Shown piece by piece: positions 20,239 to 29,897 of a stretch of 64,000 nucleotides of DNA; positions within the stretch are counted from its first letter, which is position 1, and each line of letters opens with the position of its first letter. The stretch covers positions 16,001-80,000 of the forward strand of contig CACKHK010000003.1 of NCBI GenBank assembly GCA_902599955.1. The letters run 5' to 3'. The position numbers and the translations under genes were made by a program. The stretch is from an uncultured Pelagibacteraceae bacterium (GTDB taxonomy: Bacteria > Pseudomonadota > Alphaproteobacteria > Pelagibacterales > Pelagibacteraceae). The notes under the pieces were generated by a model. It did not search any database and was not told where the DNA came from. It saw only the letters and a program-made list of their open reading frames with translations.

Positions 20239-21265
20239 GAATATTCTTAAATCTTTAAAATCGAGTAGATTTGATTATATTGATTTAGATACAGTAATAC
20301 CTACCAATTTAATTCTTGAAAGATCCGGTGAGTCATTTAGGAGTTTAATTTTTTCATTTGTCGACCAGAATGGAAAAGAAATTTGTTTAAGACCAGATTT
20401 AACCGTTGCGTCTTGTATTAAATATCTTAATCAAAAAAAAAAACTATCTTCAAAAGTTTTTTACAGCGGGCAAGCATTCAGAAAAGTTCAGAAAAAAACT
20501 GATAAAATTATTAGAGATCAAATAGGCTTTGAGATCTTAGGATCAAAAGATGAGAAAAGAGATGATAAGCAAATCATAAATACAAGTATTAAAGTTATAA
20601 ATAAATTTAGATACAAAACTGGAAGTATAACAATCGGTAACGTCGAAATTTTTCATCTGTTAATTAATAAATTAGATATTCCAAAAAGATGGAGGCTTCG
20701 ATTACAAAGACATTTTTGGAGAGAAAGTTATTTTAATGAATTATTGAAACGTTTAGAGACTAACTCAGATGTAGACGAAACAATCGTTGAATTTGATAAA
20801 AAAAGATATCTGAAAATGTTTAAACAAAATCAAAATAGAAATATTGCAGGACGTACTTTGAGAGAAATTTTGATGAGGTTTGATAATAAAATTAGAGACC
20901 CTAGAAGACAAATAAAAGGCCAAAATGTTGTAAAAGTTATTAGAGACTATTTAAAAATTAGTTGTCCTATGAGCAAAGCAGCAACTACTCTAAATACTTT
21001 TTTTAAACAAAATAAAATCAATCTTAGTGTTGGAAAAAATTATTTTCCAATAACTACAGATAAAGTTTCAAAGTTAAATGTAAATTTTTCATCTTCATTC
21101 GGCAGACATTTAGAATATTACACAGGTATGGTTTTTAAAATTCAAACAAAGGTAAAATCAAAAAAAATTGAGGTAAATGGTGGACGTTATGACAATCTTA
21201 TTAGTAATTTAGGATCTAAAATAAAGGTCCCAGCTGTAGGAGGCGCAATAAACTTAAATGATTAA
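20216..21265 (+). CDS. hisZ: ATP phosphoribosyltransferase regulatory subunit
   Basis: HisRS-like paralog between hisS and short-form hisG; RPDLTVASCIKYLNQ, YSGQAFRKVQ. Confidence 0.88.
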   Translation: MKSKNLSENILKSLKSSRFDYIDLDTVIPTNLILERSGESFRSLIFSFVDQNGKEICLRPDLTVASCIKYLNQKKKLSSKVFYSGQAFRKVQKKTDKIIRDQIGFEILGSKDEKRDDKQIINTSIKVINKFRYKTGSITIGNVEIFHLLINKLDIPKRWRLRLQRHFWRESYFNELLKRLETNSDVDETIVEFDKKRYLKMFKQNQNRNIAGRTLREILMRFDNKIRDPRRQIKGQNVVKVIRDYLKISCPMSKAATTLNTFFKQNKINLSVGKNYFPITTDKVSKLNVNFSSSFGRHLEYYTGMVFKIQTKVKSKKIEVNGGRYDNLISNLGSKIKVPAVGGAINLND

Positions 21266-21935
21266 AATTGGCATTCCTAGCAAAGGTAGACTTAGAAAAG
21301 ATACTTTAAGTATTTTTAAAAATAAAAATCTTAAAATTTTATCAGAAAGAGGAGAAAGAGACCTTTTTGGATATATAAAAGGAAATAATAAAATTAAAAT
21401 AGTATATTTGCATGCAAGAGAAATTATAGAAAGATTAGGGGATGGTTCTTTAGATATAGGTTTTTCAGGCTATGATTTACTAAAAGAGTCTGAATTAAAT
21501 GTTCAAAAAAAAATTATTATTAATAAAAAACTCGATTATGGAAATGCAACTTTAGTTGTAGCTGTTCCTGACGAGTGGATAGATGTCCAAACACTTGCTG
21601 ATTTAGAGGAAATATCTTTTGATTTTAAAGATAATAAGAAAAGTAGATTAAGAGTTGCAACAAAATATCCAAATTTGACCAAAGAATTTTTATTTTCAAA
21701 AGGAGTAACTCAATTTAAATTAGTACCTTCTCTTGGAGCAACTGAGGTATATCCATTTACTGGTTCATCTGAGATTTTAACCGATATAACCAGTACAGGA
21801 GAGACTTTAAAAGCTAACAATTTAAGAATATTAAAGGATGGAAATATTCTTAAAAGTACAGCAATCTTAATGTCGAATAAAAAATCAAGTAACCAAATTG
21901 GTTTAAAGAAAATTTTAAATTTACTTAGTTCTTAG
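21258..21935 (+). CDS. hisG: ATP phosphoribosyltransferase (short form)
   Basis: IGIPSKGRLRKDT, DIGFSGYDLL, GATEVYPFTGSSEILTDI. Confidence 0.94.
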   Translation: MIKIGIPSKGRLRKDTLSIFKNKNLKILSERGERDLFGYIKGNNKIKIVYLHAREIIERLGDGSLDIGFSGYDLLKESELNVQKKIIINKKLDYGNATLVVAVPDEWIDVQTLADLEEISFDFKDNKKSRLRVATKYPNLTKEFLFSKGVTQFKLVPSLGATEVYPFTGSSEILTDITSTGETLKANNLRILKDGNILKSTAILMSNKKSSNQIGLKKILNLLSS

Positions 21936-21979
21936 CTTTTCTAATTGAATTTCAAAATTTCACGTATATCCTACGAATC

Positions 21980-23080
21980 ATGTATACTATAATTCTTATT
22001 TTACTTTCACTCTCACTTATTAGTTCAGTATTAATTATATATTTGAATTTTAAATCAAAGAATGAAACTCATAATGAGAAAGAAAATCAGGAGATTCAAA
22101 GACTAAATCAAGAAATTATAAATTTAAAAGAATCTTTAAATACAACAATAAATAGTACTATGAGCTCAATGGCTACTTCTTTTAATAATCTTTCATCAGG
22201 TGTAACAAAAGATATGACAAATGCTTTAACTCAAGTAGATCAAAAAGTAGCTTCCTTTAATGCTCAAGTTGAAAATTTGAATGAAAGTCAGAAGGGAATT
22301 AATCAAATATTGGCAGGTGTTAAAAAGTATGGAACCTTAGCTGAGTTTAGTTTGGGCTCCCTGATTAAGGATTTGTTGCCAGCATCTCAATATTCATCAA
22401 ATGTAAAAATGAAAGAAGATACGGGTGAAAATGTTGAATTTGCAATTAAACTTCAAGATGGGATTTTGGTTCCAGTTGATAGCCACTTTCCAGTTGAAAG
22501 ATTTAAGGCCATCCAAGATGCTCATCAGGAAGATGACAAGAAAGCTATGGCTGATGCAAGAACTAAACTTGCTAGAGCATTTAAAGAAAAAGCTAAAAGC
22601 GTGAATGAAAAATATATCGTTCCACCTAAAACAACAGATTTTGCAATTGTTTATGCGCCAACTGAAAGTTTATTTTTAGAATTAGCTAATTATCAAGATT
22701 CATCTACAAAAGAATTATTAACTCAAGAATTAATGAAGAAATATAAAGTAACTATCATGGGCCCTAATAATTTATCTGGTTACTTACAATCACTTCATAT
22801 GGGATTTCAGAGCTTACGAATTAAAAAACATGCATCTGAAATATATGATCATTTAAAAAAAATAAGCACCAGATTTAATATGCATTTTAATAATGTTTTA
22901 GTTTTAAGAAAAAAATTAGAAGAAGCAATGTCGGTCGTTGATAGTTTTGGCAAAGATGCTAGAGCAATAAACAGAAGTATTGACTCAATAAAAAATCCTA
23001 ATGATGACGATGATCCAGATCCAAGTTCTCCATCTCCAATTTCTGGTTACGGTCAGGATGAAAAACGAAAAGTTTCTTAA
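21980..23080 (+). CDS. rmuC: DNA recombination protein RmuC
   Basis: N-terminal TM and coiled coil; EFAIKLQDGILVPVDSHFPVERF, YIVPPKTTDFAIVYAPTESLF, GPNNLSGYLQSLHMGFQ. Confidence 0.92.
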   Translation: MYTIILILLSLSLISSVLIIYLNFKSKNETHNEKENQEIQRLNQEIINLKESLNTTINSTMSSMATSFNNLSSGVTKDMTNALTQVDQKVASFNAQVENLNESQKGINQILAGVKKYGTLAEFSLGSLIKDLLPASQYSSNVKMKEDTGENVEFAIKLQDGILVPVDSHFPVERFKAIQDAHQEDDKKAMADARTKLARAFKEKAKSVNEKYIVPPKTTDFAIVYAPTESLFLELANYQDSSTKELLTQELMKKYKVTIMGPNNLSGYLQSLHMGFQSLRIKKHASEIYDHLKKISTRFNMHFNNVLVLRKKLEEAMSVVDSFGKDARAINRSIDSIKNPNDDDDPDPSSPSPISGYGQDEKRKVS

Positions 23081-23091
23081 AGCCTAAATGA

Positions 23092-23778
23092 ATGAAATGG
23101 AGTAATAAATTTATTTATCCAAAATCTACAAGGTCAATTGAGGATGGATATAGAAAATATTCCTTAGGTGAGGAAAAACTACCAAGTGTTACTACAATTT
23201 TAAGTGCTACTAAATCCGAAGAGGAAAAGGCAGCTATCAAAAATTGGCAGGAGCGGGTAGGTTTTAAGGAAGCAAATAGAATTAAGACTGAAGCCTCTTC
23301 AAGAGGAACGTCAATGCACTCTTATATTGAAGATTATTTAAGAGGAAGAATTAACGAAAGCTTTTTTGAAAGTAATGAACAATACAAAAATATGGCCAAA
23401 GAAATAATTGAAAAGGGGGTAAATAATAAATTAGATGAAATTTATGGGCTGGAAGAAACTATTTATTATCCAGAGCAATATGCTGGAACTGCAGATTTAA
23501 TTGGAATTTATCAGGGCAAAGATGTCATAATAGATTTTAAGCAGAGTAATAAACCAAAAAAAATAGATTATATTCAAGATTATTTCTTGCAACTTGGAGC
23601 ATATACTTTGGCTCACGATGTCGTACATGGAACAAAAATGAAAGCAGGGATAATCTTACTCTGTACAAAAGATATTCTGTTTCAAGAATTTAAAATTGAA
23701 GGTGCAGAATTAGAGATGTATCAAAATTTATTCATGGGAAGAGTTAAAAAATTTTACGAGATGAATAATATAGCTTGA
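23092..23778 (+). CDS. PD-(D/E)XK exonuclease, MGME1-like
   Basis: PSVTTILSAT, GTSMHSYIEDYL, YAGTADLIGIYQGKDVIIDFKQSNKP, LQLGAYTLA. Confidence 0.72.
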   Translation: MKWSNKFIYPKSTRSIEDGYRKYSLGEEKLPSVTTILSATKSEEEKAAIKNWQERVGFKEANRIKTEASSRGTSMHSYIEDYLRGRINESFFESNEQYKNMAKEIIEKGVNNKLDEIYGLEETIYYPEQYAGTADLIGIYQGKDVIIDFKQSNKPKKIDYIQDYFLQLGAYTLAHDVVHGTKMKAGIILLCTKDILFQEFKIEGAELEMYQNLFMGRVKKFYEMNNIA

Positions 23779-23902
23779 CTTTAACCAACCAATACATAGA
23801 ACAGAAGAAACTAACTAGAAGCTACTTGTTTAGATGCAAAGGTTTAGTCTTAAAAAACTTTCCAAAAACCCATCAAAACAAAGCTAATTTGAGGTTAATA
23901 AT

Positions 23903-25336
23903 ATGAACTTAGCAATTTGGGACATAGAATCATCGAGTGCTAGCACTGACTTTGGTAGCATTATAGAAATTGGTGGAATACTATTTGATGAGAATTTTAA
24001 AGAAAAAGATAGATTTAATCTTAGATGCAGACTTCATGAAACTGAGATTTTTCAAGCGGCAGCCTTGATAGTCAACAAGACATCAATTAAACAACTTACT
24101 CAAACAAATCTAAGCCATTACCAAATGCTTGGACAGGTAGAAAAAATCTTTAAGAAATGGAGCCCCGCTATTTTCTTGGGATGGAGTTCGCTAAATTTCG
24201 ATGAGGAGATGATAAGAAAAGAATTTTTCAAAAGCATTAGGTATCCTTATTTGACAAATTCTGCTCCTAATACAAGACATGATGGAATTAATATTGCAAG
24301 AGCTGCATACGCAGTAGATCCAACAGTTTTAGAAACTGAAATTAATGAAAAAAATAACCCAGTTTTTAAATTAGCATCTCTTGCTCAGATGCAAGGCATA
24401 GATGCAAGTGATGCTCACTCCGCGCTAGCTGATGCAGAACTTACTGCAAAAGTTTTAAAAATTGTAAAAAAAAAACAAGAACATACTTGGGAGTCTTTTT
24501 TAAGCACTGCAAATAAATCTAATACTGAAACTATTATAAAAAAAGGAGAAATTATAACATTAAACGAATATTATTATGGAAAGTCTAGGCTTCATTTAGT
24601 TGTACCGCTACATACAAAACATTGTATGCATCCTATTTATCAAGGATGGTATTACACAATAGATCTTAGAACAGAAATTCAACCATTGATTAATAAATCT
24701 ATAAATGAATTAAAAACCGAGATGAAAAAAACACCCAAGTTTTTAAGAACGGTTAGATCAAACAAAGCACCAATAATTATTGATGCAAAATATGGCTTGA
24801 GTGTTGAACCATATAATAAATTAGATAAAAACGTTATTAAAAAAAGAGCTGAATTTGTTCAAAACAATGAACAGTTTTCACAAAATATTTTAACTGCCCT
24901 TCGTGAGGTTGCAGAAGAAAAAGAACAATCAAAATCACAAGAAGATATATATGCAGAAGAGAGCATTTATACAAAATTTACATCAAATAAGGATACCGCT
25001 TTGTTTCCAAGTTGGCATGATGCGCCATGGAAAGAGAAATTAAATTTATTAGATAAGTTTGACGACGATAGATTGGTTAGTTTTGGTAAAAAAATCATCT
25101 TTCAAGAAGCTCCGGAGATACTTCCAGACTCTATGTATAAATCAATCAGAAGAGATATAGCAAAAAGAATACTGAGTGAAAAAAAAGAAAAATGGTGGAC
25201 TATTCCAACTTTATATAATGAAATTGATACTTTAAGAGAAAAATATACTAATGAAAACGACAATGAAAAATTAGCACTTTTGGATGAGTTTAATAATTAT
25301 GCAATGTCAATTCAAAAAAAGTATGAAAATGTTTAA
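23903..25336 (+). CDS. sbcB: exodeoxyribonuclease I-like DEDD exonuclease
   Basis: AIWDIESSSASTDFGSIIEIGGILFD, FLGWSSLNFDEEMIRKEFF, DAHSALADAELTAKVL. Confidence 0.82.
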   Translation: MNLAIWDIESSSASTDFGSIIEIGGILFDENFKEKDRFNLRCRLHETEIFQAAALIVNKTSIKQLTQTNLSHYQMLGQVEKIFKKWSPAIFLGWSSLNFDEEMIRKEFFKSIRYPYLTNSAPNTRHDGINIARAAYAVDPTVLETEINEKNNPVFKLASLAQMQGIDASDAHSALADAELTAKVLKIVKKKQEHTWESFLSTANKSNTETIIKKGEIITLNEYYYGKSRLHLVVPLHTKHCMHPIYQGWYYTIDLRTEIQPLINKSINELKTEMKKTPKFLRTVRSNKAPIIIDAKYGLSVEPYNKLDKNVIKKRAEFVQNNEQFSQNILTALREVAEEKEQSKSQEDIYAEESIYTKFTSNKDTALFPSWHDAPWKEKLNLLDKFDDDRLVSFGKKIIFQEAPEILPDSMYKSIRRDIAKRILSEKKEKWWTIPTLYNEIDTLREKYTNENDNEKLALLDEFNNYAMSIQKKYENV

Positions 25337-25403
25337 TGTATAAATCTAAATTAATCTCAATTTTACCTATTGAATATATACAAAATTAATCTATATCCAT
25401 CTG

Positions 25404-25724
25404 ATGGCAACAATAAATGTAACTGATGAAAACTTTGACGAAAAAGTTTTAAAAAGTGATAAACCAGTTCTTGTAGATTTTTGGGCAGAATGGTGTGGAC
25501 CTTGTAAAATGGTGGGCCCTATTTTAGAGGAAATATCAAATGAAATGGCCGAGGAAGTTGTGGTTGCAAAACACGACATAGACTCTCAACCTAACGTTCC
25601 AACGCGATATTCGATAAGAGGAATTCCTACTATGCTCTTATTTTCAGGTGGAGAGTTAAAAGCTACTAAAGTTGGTGCTACGCCTAAAAGTGATATAGTT
25701 TCTTTTATTAAAGAAAATATCTAA
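25404..25724 (+). CDS. trxA: thioredoxin
   Basis: VDFWAEWCGPCKMVGPILEE. Confidence 0.97.
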   Translation: MATINVTDENFDEKVLKSDKPVLVDFWAEWCGPCKMVGPILEEISNEMAEEVVVAKHDIDSQPNVPTRYSIRGIPTMLLFSGGELKATKVGATPKSDIVSFIKENI

Positions 25725-26986
25725 TTTAATTTTAAAATTTCTCCCGCAAGATAAAGCGAGCCCATACAAATAGTTATTGTATTTACGTTTTTAGATAATG
25801 ATTTAATAGCACTTTCAATGCTATGTGATTTTTTTATGTTTAAATTTAATTCATTTAACTTACTTTCTAAATTTTCTTTTGATATTGCACCATCCTGATT
25901 AGGAATATCGATTAAAGTTATAGAATTAACTATATTTCTAAAAGATTTAAAAAATTCAATATGTTCCTTATCCTTCATCATTCCAACTATTAGATTTACC
26001 TCTTGGTTTTGGTTTTTTATCCAATTAGCAATAGATAAACTTGCACTTATATTATGACCACCATCAACAATTAATCTATTGTTGCCTGCAATCCTTTTTA
26101 ACTTACCACTTTTGATTTCTTCTAATCTTCCTTTGAGTGAAATATTTTGAATACCATTAATTATATCCTTATCTTTTATATTAAATATTTTTCGTGATGC
26201 AGCAATCGTGGTGCTTATATTATAAAGTTGATGATTTCCAAGAATATTTGGTTCAGGTAATGCCATTTCACCTAAATAATCTTTATATTGAATAAAACCG
26301 TTTTCAGAATTTGTAATATTAAAATCTTTTCCAAAAAAATATTTATTAGAAGTATTTTTTTCCAATGATTTTTCTATTTTATCTTTTATTTCATTATTTA
26401 CTTGTCTATTAATAAATATATTTGAGTTTAAAAGCTTAGCTGTTTTTTCATATATTACACCTTCAATTGATTTATTTTCAAGCCATTGGAAGTGATCGTT
26501 ATGAATGACACCAATAAGTGTCATTAAATTCTCCTTAAACACATTTGTACTATCAAATTGATGAAATAATCCAGCCTCTATAATATTAATATTATCTTTG
26601 AAATTTTCGGCAAATTTTATAAAGGCACAGGTTAAAATTTCAAATAGTGTTGCATTGTCATCGCCTAAAGTCTTTTCAACATCTGTCAATAATTCTATTA
26701 AATCTTCTTCATTGATTTCTATATCATTAAAAATGTATCTTTCTGTGTAAGAGAGTAAGTGGGGCGAAGTATAAAGATTAGTTTTGTATCCAGCTTGGTT
26801 AAGAATTGACTTAAGACTATAGCACATACTTGCTTTTGCATTAGTCCCTACAACTGTTACAATATTTTTTAATTTATCCTGAGGATTACCAAGTTTTTTT
26901 AAAAGATTAAAGGTTCTTCCTAAAGATAAATCTAGTTTTTTCTTATGATGCTTCTCTAGTTTGGATATTAGTCTCTGAAGTTTCAT
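25721..26986 (-). CDS. folC: folylpolyglutamate/dihydrofolate synthase-like (divergent motifs)
   Basis: VTVVGTNAKASMCYSLKSIL, LYTSPHLLSYTERY, VDGGHNI; downstream of accD. Confidence 0.88.
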   Translation of the reverse strand: MKLQRLISKLEKHHKKKLDLSLGRTFNLLKKLGNPQDKLKNIVTVVGTNAKASMCYSLKSILNQAGYKTNLYTSPHLLSYTERYIFNDIEINEEDLIELLTDVEKTLGDDNATLFEILTCAFIKFAENFKDNINIIEAGLFHQFDSTNVFKENLMTLIGVIHNDHFQWLENKSIEGVIYEKTAKLLNSNIFINRQVNNEIKDKIEKSLEKNTSNKYFFGKDFNITNSENGFIQYKDYLGEMALPEPNILGNHQLYNISTTIAASRKIFNIKDKDIINGIQNISLKGRLEEIKSGKLKRIAGNNRLIVDGGHNISASLSIANWIKNQNQEVNLIVGMMKDKEHIEFFKSFRNIVNSITLIDIPNQDGAISKENLESKLNELNLNIKKSHSIESAIKSLSKNVNTITICMGSLYLAGEILKLN

Positions 26987-27872
26987 TTAAATTTTCTAAA
27001 TGTATATCAGAATTTTTTCTAAGTAATATCGATAGAAGTTTACCTATTTCTTCTTGTAAGTCTTTTCTTTTTACTACTCTATCAACAAATCCATGCTTCT
27101 CTACAAATTCAGCTGTTTGGAAATCAGAGCTTAATTCCTCTTTAACAGTTGCTTGAATAACTCTTTTGCCAGCAAATGCGATTAAGCATCCAGGTTCTGC
27201 GAGATGTATATCTCCTAACATTGCAAAAGAGGCTGTAATTCCACCAGCTGTTGGATCAGTGAAGCATACGATGTAAGGTAAATTATTATTTTTAAGTTCA
27301 TTTATTGCAAGCGTTGTTCTAGTCATATTTGCTAAAGCTATAGTTGACTCAAACATTCTCTGACCCCCACCACACGGAAAGAATAGGTAAGGAGTTTGAT
27401 TATCAATAGCATGTTGTACCCCGTAAATTATTGCTTCACCCTCTGCTGCACCAACTGATCCACCTATAAAATCAAAATTTATTGCACCTGCTGTAACCTC
27501 AATTCCATTAATTTTACCCTTAGCAATCATTACTGCACAGTTTTGATTTGTTTTCTTTCTAGCTATTTTAAGTCTATCTTTGTAAGATTTTGTATCAACC
27601 CAATTCAATGGATCTTCGGTAGGTATTGGAGACTCTAATATGTGATAAGAATTCTTTCCAAATATTATATCAAATCTTTGTCTACAACTTATTCTATGAT
27701 GCTTCCCGCAAATATTACAAACCCACAAATTATTTTCTAAATCTTTCTTTAAAATTGGTCCTTTGCAACAGCTTGTCCAGTCAGAATTAGCAATATCCTC
27801 CTTTGAGGGTCTTTTCCGAAGCACCTTCTTTATTTTTTCACCAAATTTTATAGCCTTTGTTAACCAATTCAT
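26943..27872 (-). CDS. accD: acetyl-CoA carboxylase carboxyltransferase beta subunit (divergent motifs)
   Basis: Zn-ribbon-like N-terminus, FIGGSVGAAEGE, TDPTAGGITASFAMLGD. Confidence 0.92.
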   Translation of the reverse strand: MNWLTKAIKFGEKIKKVLRKRPSKEDIANSDWTSCCKGPILKKDLENNLWVCNICGKHHRISCRQRFDIIFGKNSYHILESPIPTEDPLNWVDTKSYKDRLKIARKKTNQNCAVMIAKGKINGIEVTAGAINFDFIGGSVGAAEGEAIIYGVQHAIDNQTPYLFFPCGGGQRMFESTIALANMTRTTLAINELKNNNLPYIVCFTDPTAGGITASFAMLGDIHLAEPGCLIAFAGKRVIQATVKEELSSDFQTAEFVEKHGFVDRVVKRKDLQEEIGKLLSILLRKNSDIHLENLNETSETNIQTREAS

Positions 27873-28669
27873 GATATTTTTTTTCTTAGCTTACTGACCA
27901 TCTTACTTACATTTATGACAGGATTTTGTCTATTGTTTAAACTTCTAGTAATTTCCTTACAAATTTGACTTCCAACTACAAGTCCATCGGTATTTTTAAA
28001 CTTTGATATTGTTTTTTCAGTTATTCCAAAACCAATTACACAATTCTTTTTTGGATCAATTTTTTTAATTTTATTGTAATTAATTAATATTTTTCTTGGT
28101 GAAACTTTGAGTTTTCCACCAGTAGTAGACAACATACTAATATAATAAATCATATTGTGTGAGTCTTTTATGATACTTTTTAATCTTTTTTTTGATGTTG
28201 TTGGGGATATTAATTGAATAAAGTTTATTGAACTTTTTTTGCATTTTTTTGAAAAGATCTTATTTTCCGGCCAAGGCAAATCTACAACAATTAAACCATT
28301 CACACCTGATTTTTTACAGTTCTTTAAAAAATTGTTTTCACCATATTGATAAATCATGTTGTAATACCCCATCAAAATAACTGGTTTTGAATATTTAATT
28401 TTTTTGAAATTTTTAACTATTTTGAATACGTCGTTCATTTTAATTCCATTTTTAATTGCTCTGTAGGCACTAGTTTGAATTTGGCCTCCATCTGCTACGG
28501 GGGTATTATGTGGAACACCTAGCTCTAAAATATCAGCGTAATTAGAAATTGATTTAAGTATTTCTAAAGATTGTTTGTTTGAGCTATCACCAGCAACAGT
28601 ATAAGTTAGTAATGCTGCTCTTCTCTCTTTTTTTAAATTTTGAAATGTTTGTCTAATTGGATTTGACAT
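27869..28669 (-). CDS. trpA: tryptophan synthase alpha chain (divergent)
   Basis: LELGVPHNTPVADGGQIQTSAYRAI; GFGI; synteny with trpB/trpF. Confidence 0.88.
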   Translation of the reverse strand: MSNPIRQTFQNLKKERRAALLTYTVAGDSSNKQSLEILKSISNYADILELGVPHNTPVADGGQIQTSAYRAIKNGIKMNDVFKIVKNFKKIKYSKPVILMGYYNMIYQYGENNFLKNCKKSGVNGLIVVDLPWPENKIFSKKCKKSSINFIQLISPTTSKKRLKSIIKDSHNMIYYISMLSTTGGKLKVSPRKILINYNKIKKIDPKKNCVIGFGITEKTISKFKNTDGLVVGSQICKEITRSLNNRQNPVINVSKMVSKLRKKIS

Positions 28670-29897
28670 ACTTTTTTCCTAATTTTTTCTCTAAAATATT
28701 CTTATCTTTATAAGCATCGCCACAGCTATTTATGACTACAATTGTATCCTTAGATAGTTTTTTTGCTTCTTTAATTGCTACTGAGAATGCATGGCTTGGC
28801 TCAAGAGATGGTCTCAAATTTTCGTACTTTGTAACAGTTTGATAGGCTTTTAATGCCTCTTCATCACTGGCAGCAGTATATCTAGCCCTTTTAGTATCTT
28901 TTAAAAAACAATGTAGAGGAGAAATACCCGGATAGTCAAGCCCAGCTGAAATTGATTCTGTTTCTTCAATTTGACCATCATTATTCTGATTGACATATTG
29001 AGCAGCACCATGAAGTATACCAATTTTAGAACCATAGGTTAATGGAGCCGCATGTCTTTTACTTTTAGCTGGGCCACCTGCTTCAACTCCAATAAACTCA
29101 ACTTGCTTTTTATCATAATCCATAAATTCATTCCAAAACCCAAAACTAGAGGAACCTCCTCCTACACAATTGTATAATTTAAGTTTTTTAGGGACTTCAC
29201 CAAATTCATTTATTAATTGAACCTTAAGCTCTCTAGAAATTTGGCTGGTACTCCATCCACATATACGCACAAAAATTGCAGGACCAACTGTACTCCCAAC
29301 GCACATTGCAGTAGTATCACAATTTGCAACCCAATATCTCATACATTCAGATACTGCATCTACAAGTGTTTGACTTCCTGAATATACTGGAATTACATCT
29401 GCACCATTTTTCTTCATTGCCTTAACATTTGGTTGTTGTCTTTTTATATCCTTTGCTCCCATAAAAATTTTACATTTAAGACCAAATTTTTTAGCAGCCA
29501 TACTTAACATTTTGCCAGCATAACCAGCACCTGTATCTCCGATAATAACTTTTTTTCCAGATCTTCTTGCTAATAAACAATGTACAGTCGCATTGTATAT
29601 CTTGTGGGCCCCTCCATTGGCATCAGATACAACTTTTGACCATATTTGAGCTCCACCAATGTATTTAGTTAAATTATTTAATTTTATGAATCTTGTGGGT
29701 GTTCCAATCCAATCTTTAAAGTACCTATCTCTTTCTTTTATAAATTTTTTATCTCTTTTGAGTTTATTAAATTGAATTTCAAGATCTTCTATGGGTTTTT
29801 TTAGTGTCTCAGGAACAAAATTTCCTCCAAATTTACCACCCCAGAAACCAAGTTTGTCTCCTTGATCTATTACTGGAATTCCTTTTCTAAGTTTCAT
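28653..29897 (-). CDS. trpB: tryptophan synthase beta chain (divergent)
   Basis: GKFGGNFVPETL, GGAHKIYNA (PLP Lys), NCVGGGSS, SAGLDYPGISPLH, SLEPSHA. Confidence 0.88.
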   Translation of the reverse strand: MKLRKGIPVIDQGDKLGFWGGKFGGNFVPETLKKPIEDLEIQFNKLKRDKKFIKERDRYFKDWIGTPTRFIKLNNLTKYIGGAQIWSKVVSDANGGAHKIYNATVHCLLARRSGKKVIIGDTGAGYAGKMLSMAAKKFGLKCKIFMGAKDIKRQQPNVKAMKKNGADVIPVYSGSQTLVDAVSECMRYWVANCDTTAMCVGSTVGPAIFVRICGWSTSQISRELKVQLINEFGEVPKKLKLYNCVGGGSSSFGFWNEFMDYDKKQVEFIGVEAGGPAKSKRHAAPLTYGSKIGILHGAAQYVNQNNDGQIEETESISAGLDYPGISPLHCFLKDTKRARYTAASDEEALKAYQTVTKYENLRPSLEPSHAFSVAIKEAKKLSKDTIVVINSCGDAYKDKNILEKKLGKKYVKSN

